This document shows, in pieces, positions 1 through 5,910 of a DNA stretch of 18,217 bases. The DNA is taken from contig JBGCDD010000072.1 in assembly GCA_045105075.1 (NCBI GenBank), positions 1 to 18,217 of the forward strand, given 5' to 3'. Origin of the DNA: JBGCDD01 sp045105075 (GTDB lineage Bacteria; Pseudomonadota; Alphaproteobacteria; Rhodobacterales; Rhodobacteraceae). Every line of letters begins with the position of its first letter. Within the stretch, counting starts at the first letter, position 1. Below the pieces are notes generated by a model that saw only the letters and a program-made list of their open reading frames with translations, was not told where the DNA came from and made no database searches. Position numbers and translations under genes: made by a program.

Positions 1-763
1 CGTGATCGACGCACAGCGCGACGCTTTGGCTGCCAGCACCAAAGACGCAGGGTTTGGCCCGCAGGCGCCGCGCGATATCGATGTTCTGGGCGGCGCCAAC
101 GACCGCGCGTTTTCGCAAGCCCCGCATTTCACTCAGATGAATCTGTGCAACATTCACTTCCACGCAGGTGCCGAGCACAAAGGCGGCGAATTCACCGCCT
201 ATGCGGGCAATGGCGACGGCAAAGGCTATGGCACCGGGTTTGAATACACCGGCACGCTCAGCGCCGCAGAACTGGCGCCAATTGCCGCGCCCATCGGCGA
301 TGTGGGCCATGGCGGGTTGGTGCCCGGCGACACGATTGAGGTGCATTACGTGCACACCACCGCTCAGGTCACGCCCGGCCCGACCCTTGGCGCATGCCTC
401 AGCGATGCCATCGGCAATCCGCAGTTGCGGGTGGAAACCCAGGTCTATGTGCTGGTCAACGACGCCGCAGCGCTCGATTTTGTGACCCTAACAGCGCATG
501 ATCTTGTGGACGGCGTGCACCAGGCGCTGAACATCCCCACCAACACTGGCGCGCCAGTGCAATACGAAGGCTCGACCACCGGACCCAGCTACAATCAGGC
601 GGGATCGCCGTTGCAGGTGTCCTGGAGCGTGCGTCCCAAGGTCGCCAAGGTTAACATCGCCACCGTCGCCACATGGTTTGAAGGCAACGCGTTCAACGAA
701 GACCACGCCCACGGCGTGCGCAACCTGGTGCGTAATCCGGCTCTGTTGTCCCAAATCGACTGA
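1..763 (+). CDS. Delta-class carbonic anhydrase (5' end cut off by window)
   Basis: This is the C-terminal part (about 253 residues) of a protein I recognise as a delta-class carbonic anhydrase, the class first known from marine diatoms and also found in some marine bacteria. It would interconvert CO2 and bicarbonate using a metal ion. The frame is open from base 2 and the first in-frame GTG there is probably not the true start, because the family normally has an upstream signal peptide. Visible family features, numbered from base 2, are the stretch MNLCNIHFHAGAEHKG (residues 46-61, with H52, H54, H59), a second histidine pair in EVHYVHTTA (H115, H118), a possible Cys pair (C49, C132), GSTTGPSY, and the late block NEDHAHGVRNLV. 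The histidines are candidate zinc ligands. Location is probably periplasmic, but the deciding N terminus is missing. The next gene is 78 bp away with a strong hairpin between, so co-transcription with the kinase is doubtful. Confidence 0.8.
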   Translation, partial: VIDAQRDALAASTKDAGFGPQAPRDIDVLGGANDRAFSQAPHFTQMNLCNIHFHAGAEHKGGEFTAYAGNGDGKGYGTGFEYTGTLSAAELAPIAAPIGDVGHGGLVPGDTIEVHYVHTTAQVTPGPTLGACLSDAIGNPQLRVETQVYVLVNDAAALDFVTLTAHDLVDGVHQALNIPTNTGAPVQYEGSTTGPSYNQAGSPLQVSWSVRPKVAKVNIATVATWFEGNAFNEDHAHGVRNLVRNPALLSQID

Positions 764-770
764 GCTGGGC

Positions 771-804
771 GGCGATGACCTGAGTTCCGGCGCAGGTCAT
801 CGCC
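771..804 (+). terminator. Hairpin after carbonic anhydrase gene
   Basis: A perfect 12-bp stem is formed by GGCGATGACCTG (771-782) and CAGGTCATCGCC (793-804) with a 10-base loop, starting 8 bases after the stop codon. No T-run follows directly, so it is either a non-canonical terminator or an mRNA 3'-end stabiliser. It separates the carbonic anhydrase gene from the kinase gene at 842. Confidence 0.55.
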
Positions 805-841
805 CATTGCAAAATCAGCGGTGCTGTCTTTTAGCTGAGCC

Positions 842-2413
842 ATGTTGTTTCGTACCAAATTTATGACCGCCTTTTTCGCGCTGGCTTTTGTGGCGATTGG
901 GGCGGCGGGGCTGTTGATCCTGTCATCGCAGCGCAGCGCCTTGAACCAGACCCGCACAGAATTGGCGCACGAGAGTCTGTCGGGCTATTTTCAGCTGTCG
1001 GGTTCGGTGTTTCGCACCTTCAAACAGGCCCGGCGCGATCTGGTGTCAGGCTCGGGCGCGTTCGAGTTCGACTTCGATCAGTCCGCACGCGACATTCAGA
1101 CCACTCTGGCGCGGATCAAACAGATCTTGCGCGCCGAAACCGTGCTGGCGGGCGTCACCGGCAACCAGTTGGCAGATGTGGCCGAGTTGCGTGGCGAGAT
1201 CACCCAAGCGCTCGAGCGGATCAAACACGCTTCTGGGCTGATCTTGGCAGGGCAACACGAAACCGGACGCGCGCTGGCCATTGAAGTGCTGGAAGGACAG
1301 GTCGATGTGCGCATCGCGACTCTGATCGAAGAGGCGACCACGCTGGAACGTGCGGCGCTGGCGCGCGCGCAGCAGGACATCATGGCGTTTCAGACCCGCG
1401 TGCGTAACGTGGCCTGGCTGGCGGTTCTGGTGGCCTGCGTGTTGTCGGGACTGATCCTGGTCACTCTGCTGCGCCGCTTTCGCACCGGGTTGCGCGCGCT
1501 TGAGGCCGGCGCCATCGCCTATAGTCGCAACGATCTGGATTACGTGATCGACCTGCCCGGCCAGGATGAATTGTCGGCGGTGGCACATCGGTTTTCGGGC
1601 ATGGCGCATCAGATCCAGATCAAACAGCAGGCGTTGGAAAAGGCGCGTCAGGATCTGGAATTGCGTGTGGCGCAGCGCACTCGGGAAGTCTCGGCCGCCA
1701 ACGCTGAGCTGCGCGAAAGTGACAGCATCCGGCGCCAGTTTTTCGCCGATATCGGCCACGAGCTGCGCACCCCGGTCACCGCCATCCGGGGCGAGGCCGA
1801 GGTCGCGCTGCGCGCCAGCACCGCACGTTTGAAAACCCAGGAAGCGGCGTTGAAAACCATCGTGTCGCTGTCAGAAGAGCTGACCGCAAATGTCAGCGAC
1901 CTGTTTTTAATCGCGCGCGAACAGGCTGGCGTGCTGGATTTTCGCAATGCGGATATGGACCTGCGCCAGGCCGTGGAACTGGGCGTGGAACAGATGCAAA
2001 GCCTCAAGGTGCAAAAAGGCGCGCAGATTGTCACCGATGCTGCCGCCACACCGCTGCCGATTTCGGGCGACACGGCGCGGGTGGCGCAACTGGTGCGGCT
2101 GCTGATCGACAATGCGTTGGAACACAGCCAGGGCGCGGTGCGGATCACGGTGCGAACCGCGCAAAACGAGTGCCATGCCGAGCTGAGCGTGTCCGATGAC
2201 GGCCCCGGCATTCCCACAGCCGAGTGGCCCCGGATCTTTGACCGGTTCGCCAAAGGCGCACGCAAATCGCGCCACGCGGCCTCGTCCACCGGGCTGGGGC
2301 TGGCCATCGCCAAGTCGATCACACAGGCCCATGGCGGGCAAATCAGCGTTGGTGCCGGCCCCGAAGGTGGCGCTGAATTCATCGCCCGTTTTCCGTTGCG
2401 GGTCGCGTCATGA
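842..2413 (+). CDS. Membrane sensor histidine kinase
   Basis: This 523-residue protein is a two-component sensor kinase that should autophosphorylate on a histidine and pass phosphate to the adjacent response regulator. The order is: TM1 (about 8-28), a helical periplasmic sensor region (about 30-190), TM2 (about 190-210), a HAMP-like linker (about 211-265), a coiled coil leading into the HisKA domain with H-box FFADIGHELRTP (phospho-acceptor H306), then HATPase_c with N-box LIDNALEHS (N424), G1 box SDDGPGIP (451-458), F box IFDRFAKG and G2 box GLGLAIA. All catalytic boxes are intact. The start at 842 has only a weak ribosome binding site; the next Met (863) is no better, and TM1 begins soon after either. 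The stop overlaps the regulator start as ATGA, so the two are translationally coupled. The signal sensed is not readable from sequence. Confidence 0.93.
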   Translation: MLFRTKFMTAFFALAFVAIGAAGLLILSSQRSALNQTRTELAHESLSGYFQLSGSVFRTFKQARRDLVSGSGAFEFDFDQSARDIQTTLARIKQILRAETVLAGVTGNQLADVAELRGEITQALERIKHASGLILAGQHETGRALAIEVLEGQVDVRIATLIEEATTLERAALARAQQDIMAFQTRVRNVAWLAVLVACVLSGLILVTLLRRFRTGLRALEAGAIAYSRNDLDYVIDLPGQDELSAVAHRFSGMAHQIQIKQQALEKARQDLELRVAQRTREVSAANAELRESDSIRRQFFADIGHELRTPVTAIRGEAEVALRASTARLKTQEAALKTIVSLSEELTANVSDLFLIAREQAGVLDFRNADMDLRQAVELGVEQMQSLKVQKGAQIVTDAAATPLPISGDTARVAQLVRLLIDNALEHSQGAVRITVRTAQNECHAELSVSDDGPGIPTAEWPRIFDRFAKGARKSRHAASSTGLGLAIAKSITQAHGGQISVGAGPEGGAEFIARFPLRVAS

Positions 2414-3087
2414 AAATCCTGCTGATCGAGGACGACGCGCGCATTGCCACCTTTTTGGTGCGCGGATTGGGGGACGAAAACCACGATCTCACCTGGACGC
2501 GCGACGGGTTGGAAGGTCTTGATATCGCGCTGAAACAATCCCACGACGTGATCATCCTGGATCTGATGTTGCCGGGGCTGGACGGGCGTGCGCTGTGCCA
2601 AAACCTGCGCGCGCAGGGCATCACAACCAAGATCCTGATGCTGACCGCGCTGGAAACCACCGCCGATCTGGTCAAGGGGCTGCGCATGGGCGCCGATGAC
2701 TACCTGACCAAACCCTTTGCCTTTGACGAACTGACCGCCCGGCTCGAGGTGCTGGGCCGTCACCCCCCTGCCCCGCCTGATCCGCAGCAAAACGTGCTGA
2801 GCACCGGCGCGCTGCACTTTGATACCGATGCTTTGGTGGTGACCTATGCGGGCAACAGGATTGACCTGACCTCGCTGGAATACGCGCTGCTGGAGTTTTT
2901 GATGACTGAACAGGGCAAGGTGATCAGCCGCGCGCGGATCCTGAAAAACGTCTGGGGCACGTCCGAGGATCCGCTGACCAATGTGGTCGACGTCTATATC
3001 CGCAGGCTGCGCGCCAAGCTGGCCAATTCTGGCGCCACCGGGCGGATCACCACCATTCGCGGGCGCGGCTACCGGTTGGAAAACTGA
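2410..3087 (+). CDS. OmpR/PhoB-family response regulator
   Basis: This 225-residue protein is the partner of the upstream kinase. The N-terminal receiver domain (about 1-115) has the acidic pair E7/D8/D9, the phospho-acceptor D51 in VIILDLMLPG, T79 and K101 in the YLTKPF motif, so phosphorylation should be functional. A Pro-rich linker (about 118-126) leads to a C-terminal winged-helix DNA-binding domain (about 130-224) with the typical LTSLEYALLEFL, VISRARIL and VVDVYIRRLRAKL segments and the ending IRGRGYRL. Length is normal for the family. The ATG overlaps the kinase stop codon. Its target genes are not obvious here; no repeated operator was seen next to the operon. The genes beyond it are convergent and belong to another unit. 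Confidence 0.95.
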   Translation: MKILLIEDDARIATFLVRGLGDENHDLTWTRDGLEGLDIALKQSHDVIILDLMLPGLDGRALCQNLRAQGITTKILMLTALETTADLVKGLRMGADDYLTKPFAFDELTARLEVLGRHPPAPPDPQQNVLSTGALHFDTDALVVTYAGNRIDLTSLEYALLEFLMTEQGKVISRARILKNVWGTSEDPLTNVVDVYIRRLRAKLANSGATGRITTIRGRGYRLEN

Positions 3088-3103
3088 CCCCCGGAAACCG
3101 GAA

Positions 3104-3129
3104 AAAACGACCCTGAACCGGGCCGTTTT
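3104..3129. terminator. Bidirectional intrinsic terminator between convergent genes
   Basis: The arms AAAACGACCC (3104-3113) and GGGCCGTTTT (3120-3129) pair at 9 of 10 positions around a 6-base loop. There are A residues before and T residues after the GC-rich stem, so it can end transcription from both the response regulator (stop 3087) and the convergent TPR gene (stop 3172). Confidence 0.7.
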
Positions 3130-3171
3130 CCACTTGTCAAACGGGGCTGGGGCCCCCGGTACGGGTTAATC

Positions 3172-3705
3172 TCAATAGCTGTAGGTTTTACCGGTTTTGA
3201 TCGCCTTGCGCAGCGATGTTTCGGGCCACGTCGCCGCCCCTCCGCGCGCTGTGATCTCGGCCAGTTGCACGCGTGCGCCTTTGATGTCACCGGCGGCCAC
3301 CAAGCCCTGCCCAAAATACGAGCGTGCCAGAATGTTGTCGGGGTCGGCCTTCAGCGCGGCGGTGTAATACTGCATGCCCAGATCCGACCGCCCGGCCTTG
3401 CGGTGGGTAAAGCCATAATAGGTCAGCACCCGGCTTTCGGACTGATCGCCCATCGCCGCCAGCACATAAAGCGCGTCGTCATAGCGCCCCGAATAGGCCA
3501 GTTCGCGCACAGCACCATAGCGGGTATCATCATGCAGCCGGTTTTCCTTGGCATCGACACACAGCTTGGTCTTGGCGTCCCAGATTTCACCGCCCTTGCA
3601 AACGGTTGTTGTCTTGGTGGATTTGGGCGGGTTGTGATCAGACGAGCCTGCGGCAAAGGCCGAAACCGGCAAAAGCAGGGCTGTCATCAAAACGAAAGAG
3701 CGCAT
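3172..3705 (-). CDS. Exported TPR-repeat protein, ECF regulon member
   Basis: This 177-residue protein has a clear Sec signal peptide (MRSFVLMTALLLPVSAFA, cleavage before AGSS), so it should be periplasmic. After a short linker comes a small Cys pair (VCKGGEIWDAKTKLCV, about 35-50) that could form a disulfide. Residues about 60-160 are TPR-like helical repeats, for example AVRELAYSGRYDDALYVLAAM and GMQYYTAALKADPDNILARSYFGQGLVAAGD. TPRs are protein-binding scaffolds; no enzyme motif is seen. The ATG has a good ribosome binding site (AAAGGAA, complement of 3712-3718). It is transcribed away from the ECF sigma gene and has its own copy of the shared promoter (TGAATA-N16-CGTAA) 34-60 bp upstream of the start codon, so it is very likely activated by that sigma factor. 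The specific function is unknown. Confidence 0.85.
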   Translation of the reverse strand: MRSFVLMTALLLPVSAFAAGSSDHNPPKSTKTTTVCKGGEIWDAKTKLCVDAKENRLHDDTRYGAVRELAYSGRYDDALYVLAAMGDQSESRVLTYYGFTHRKAGRSDLGMQYYTAALKADPDNILARSYFGQGLVAAGDIKGARVQLAEITARGGAATWPETSLRKAIKTGKTYSY

Positions 3706-3738
3706 TTTAAATTCCTTTGGTTCGGTTGTGTGCTGAGG

Positions 3739-3765
3739 TTACGCACGGGCTGAGCGGTTTATTCA
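3739..3765 (-). promoter_or_regulatory. ECF-type promoter of the TPR gene
   Basis: Read on the minus strand this is TGAATA (3765-3760), a 16-base spacer, and CGTAA (3743-3739). It matches the three other copies in this window at all positions of the two boxes except the first base of the -35 element, with identical spacing. The expected start of transcription is near 3732, giving a leader of roughly 27 bases containing the ribosome binding site. Confidence 0.7.
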
Positions 3766-3829
3766 CGCCCTTCACGCTCTCGTGATATTTTTGTCCAAAG
3801 ACCGGCTTAAAAAATCTGTGCGCGCGGAC

Positions 3830-3856
3830 GGAATAATGTGGCCGGGCGGCGCGTAA
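3830..3856 (+). promoter_or_regulatory. ECF-type autoregulatory promoter of the sigma/anti-sigma operon
   Basis: GGAATA (3830-3835), a 16-base spacer and CGTAA (3852-3856) form a typical ECF promoter. The GGAAT-like -35 and CGT-containing -10 are features of ECF promoters in general. It lies back to back with the promoter of the TPR gene. The last spacer bases plus the -10 (GGCGGCGCGTAA) are also identical to those of the yceI-like promoter. The expected transcript has an unusually long leader of about 200 bases before the sigma start. The rest of the 350-bp gap (3706-4055) holds only a doubtful 49-codon ORF. Confidence 0.75.
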
Positions 3857-3872
3857 TACCCATCAAGACCCC

Positions 3873-4022
3873 ATGAAGAAAGGCGCAATTGAACCCCAAA
3901 ACACATCATTCGATCCCACGTTCCGGCGGTGGCAAGACCCGGCTCAAAACCGCAAGGGCACGCAAAAAGTGTTCCCCTTGCTCAAAGATCATGGTTTTGC
4001 TGCAAAAGGTGCGGCACACTGA
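3873..4022 (+). CDS. Possible 49-codon leader ORF upstream of sigma gene
   Basis: An ATG at 3873, about 10 bases after the predicted transcription start of the sigma operon, opens a 49-residue frame ending at TGA 4020-4022, 39 bases before the sigma start. The product begins MKKGAIEPQNTSFDPTF, is basic, and has no membrane segment or known domain. The ribosome binding site is poor. It could be a regulatory leader ORF or just chance open frame in a long leader. I do not recognise it. Confidence 0.2.
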   Translation: MKKGAIEPQNTSFDPTFRRWQDPAQNRKGTQKVFPLLKDHGFAAKGAAH

Positions 4023-4061
4023 TATCAGGCTGGCACGGCACAACGGCACGGTGGGATGGCA

Positions 4062-4568
4062 ATGACTCCTCAGCAGTTCAAGACAGAGATGATCGGGCTT
4101 TTGCCGCGATTGCGTCGCTTTGCGATCAGCCTGACACGCTCGGGCCCGGACGCAGATGATCTGTTGCAGGATGCCTGTGCCAACGCGTTGCAAAAATGGG
4201 AGCAATACGACCCCGCGCAACCGTTTGATCGATGGATGTTCCGGGTTGTGCGCAATTTATGGGTGAGTGAGGTGCGCAAGCGCAAGGTGCGGATGGGCCA
4301 AGGGCAAGTGCCCGCAGAAGAGGCCACCGAACTGCGCGTGGAACACACGGCGGACGAAACGATTGCCGCCAAGCAGGTCTGTGAAAAGGTCGAAGATCTG
4401 CCCGAGGGGCTGTCTCAGCCTTTGATGCTGGTTTGCGCAGAAGGATATAGTTACCGCGAAGCATCCGAATTGCTTGGCATCCCCATCGGCACCGTGATGA
4501 GCCGCATTCATCGCGCCCGAAAGTTACTAATGTCACGTTTGGCAGAACCGGAGCTTGTGGCAAAATGA
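4062..4568 (+). CDS. ECF-family RNA polymerase sigma factor
   Basis: This protein of about 168 residues has the two-domain layout of an ECF (group 4) sigma factor. Region 2 (about 1-75) includes LPRLRRFAISLTRSGPDADDLLQDACANAL and the DNA-melting/-10 recognition segment PFDRWMFRVVRNLWVSEVRKRK. Region 4 (about 110-160) has the -35-binding helix-turn-helix GYSYREASELLGIPIGTVMSRIHRARKLL. It directs RNA polymerase to a small set of promoters. I chose the ATG at 4062 because GGTGGG lies 6 bases upstream; an ATG at 4056 would add two residues but has no spaced ribosome binding site. The stop overlaps the anti-sigma start (ATGA), a classic arrangement. It is preceded by a promoter of the type found before three other genes here, so it most likely activates itself. 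The inducing stress cannot be told from sequence. Confidence 0.93.
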   Translation: MTPQQFKTEMIGLLPRLRRFAISLTRSGPDADDLLQDACANALQKWEQYDPAQPFDRWMFRVVRNLWVSEVRKRKVRMGQGQVPAEEATELRVEHTADETIAAKQVCEKVEDLPEGLSQPLMLVCAEGYSYREASELLGIPIGTVMSRIHRARKLLMSRLAEPELVAK

Positions 4569-5332
4569 CAGATATGTCTTTGAAATTAAGCGCCTATCTC
4601 GATGGAGAACTGGACGCGGTTGAAGCAGAAAAGATCGAAACGCTGTTGGCGTCCGATCCAGAAGTGCAGGCCGAACTTGATGCTCTGATCGAGGCTGACG
4701 TCATGGCCCAAGAACAGTTCGAGGAACATTTGCGCGCGCCTGTGCCGCTGCATTTGGCCCAACAGATCCGCGCCACAGAAATCGATGTCAAACCCGCGCC
4801 GGTGCGCCGCCCGATCTGGGGCTCGCTCGCCGCTGGATTGGCGGTGTTTGTGATTGGCGGTGCCGGTGGGTACCTGCTGCAGGATCGGATCAATCCGCCC
4901 CAAACCGCCGGATGGCTGGCCGATATCGCTGACTACCACGCGGTTTACGCCAGCCAGGGGCGTCATCTGGTCGAAGTGGGTGCGGATGAATCCGACCACA
5001 TTCAGGCCTGGCTGGGCAAGACAATCGGCACTCCGTTCACGATCCCCGATCTCAGCGATTTTGATCTGACCTTTGAGGGCGGTCGTCTGCTGGTGGCCAA
5101 TGGCAAACCGGTGGCGCAATTGATGTATCGTTTGCCCGACGGCACGGTGATCGCCCTGTGTCTACAGCGCAGCGCGGCCCCCGCCACAGGCGCGCCGAGC
5201 TTCAACAACCGCACGATCAACGGGTTTGATTTCGTGTCATGGCGCGCTGGCGATGCCGCTTATGTGGTGATCGGACCGGGCGGTCAGCCAAATCTGGATG
5301 CCATCGCGTCCAAGGCCGCAGTCGACATTTGA
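4565..5332 (+). CDS. Membrane-bound anti-sigma factor
   Basis: This 255-residue protein is the probable inhibitor of the adjacent sigma factor. The cytoplasmic N terminus (about 1-80) carries the usual anti-sigma fold opening, LSAYLDGELDAVEAEKIETLLASDPEVQAEL, but none of the Cys/His residues of a zinc-binding (ZAS) domain, so direct thiol redox sensing by a zinc centre is unlikely. One membrane segment follows (about 92-105, SLAAGLAVFVIGGAGGYLL), then a periplasmic domain of about 145 residues (from PPQTAGWLADIADYHAVY) with FDLTFEGGRLLVANGKPVAQLMYRLPDGTVIALC. That outer domain is presumably where the signal is received and release of sigma is triggered. The start overlaps the sigma stop by 4 bases, so production is coupled. 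The gene is followed after 25 bp by a convergent gene. Confidence 0.88.
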   Translation: MTDMSLKLSAYLDGELDAVEAEKIETLLASDPEVQAELDALIEADVMAQEQFEEHLRAPVPLHLAQQIRATEIDVKPAPVRRPIWGSLAAGLAVFVIGGAGGYLLQDRINPPQTAGWLADIADYHAVYASQGRHLVEVGADESDHIQAWLGKTIGTPFTIPDLSDFDLTFEGGRLLVANGKPVAQLMYRLPDGTVIALCLQRSAAPATGAPSFNNRTINGFDFVSWRAGDAAYVVIGPGGQPNLDAIASKAAVDI

Positions 5333-5357
5333 CCCCACGACCCTCGCGGATGTGACC

Positions 5358-5774
5358 CTAGCGATTTTTCCAACGCGACCACAGCCAGTCGACGGTATAA
5401 TCGAGCACCAGAAACGCGATACAGGCGGCGGCAAAGACACTCACGAAGGTCAGCGCCGCCGTCCACGGGCCAGATGCCTCTGCGGCGCGAAAAAGCCCGA
5501 TCAGCAGGCCGGAAAAAGCCATCGCGGACAGTCGGTTTTTCATGCGCTCGCGCAGATCATATTTGTCGTACACGGCGTCCAGAGCCTGTTTGCCGGGCAA
5601 GGCGATCAGGATCAGTAAGGTGAAAACCTTGTTATCTGTGCTCAGCGCTTGCGGGGGTCTGGACGCGACCCAAACCAAAAGACCGCAATAGCAGGCAAAG
5701 GTCAGGATTACAGCCGCAATCAGATACGGCAGGCGGGCGTTTGGGCCTTGGGTTTGTTTTTGCGGCGCATTCAT
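5358..5774 (-). CDS. Small multi-pass membrane protein of unknown function
   Basis: I do not recognise the family of this 138-residue protein. It has a polar N terminus (about 1-17), then hydrophobic segments at about 18-37 (LPYLIAAVILTFACYCGLLV), 50-60, 83-97 and 104-128 (a long stretch ending VLDYTVDWLWSRW), so three or four membrane helices are likely. A charged loop (DAVYDKYDLRERMKNR) lies in the middle. The ATG at 5774 has no strong ribosome binding site. It is convergent with the anti-sigma gene and lies downstream, on the same strand, of the RTX gene, but a hairpin at 5818-5853 separates it from RTX. No copy of the ECF promoter was found before it, so there is no sequence support for putting it in that regulon. 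Confidence 0.7.
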   Translation of the reverse strand: MNAPQKQTQGPNARLPYLIAAVILTFACYCGLLVWVASRPPQALSTDNKVFTLLILIALPGKQALDAVYDKYDLRERMKNRLSAMAFSGLLIGLFRAAEASGPWTAALTFVSVFAAACIAFLVLDYTVDWLWSRWKNR

Positions 5775-5817
5775 CGGGTCAGGTTAACACGACATTGAGG
5801 ATAGAATATGTCACGCA

Positions 5818-5853
5818 AAACAACGCGGAGCCGGTGACCGGTCCGCGTTGTTT
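5818..5853 (-). terminator. Intrinsic terminator downstream of the RTX gene
   Basis: The arms AAACAACGCGGA (5818-5829) and TCCGCGTTGTTT (5842-5853) are perfectly complementary over 12 bp, with a 12-base loop that is itself largely palindromic. Read on the minus strand the stem ends in a run of T (GTTGTTTTGCG). It lies 58 bases past the RTX stop codon and before the 5358-5774 gene. Confidence 0.75.
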
Positions 5854-5910
5854 GAAAAAGGTACGGCGGCCGGGGCGGCCACCGCTTTTTAAAAAACCGC
5901 GCTTAGGCGA

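Noticed and set aside
1648..2817. 389-residue minus-strand frame opposite the kinase and regulator genes
   Set aside because: It spans two genes whose catalytic motifs are all intact on the plus strand; GC-rich codon use explains the open antisense frame.
3946..3975. Minus-strand GGAAC ... CGGTTTT resembling another ECF promoter
   Set aside because: The -10 lacks CGTAA, the box sequences and spacing differ from the four consistent copies, and it lies about 250 bp from the nearest minus-strand start, which already has a better promoter.
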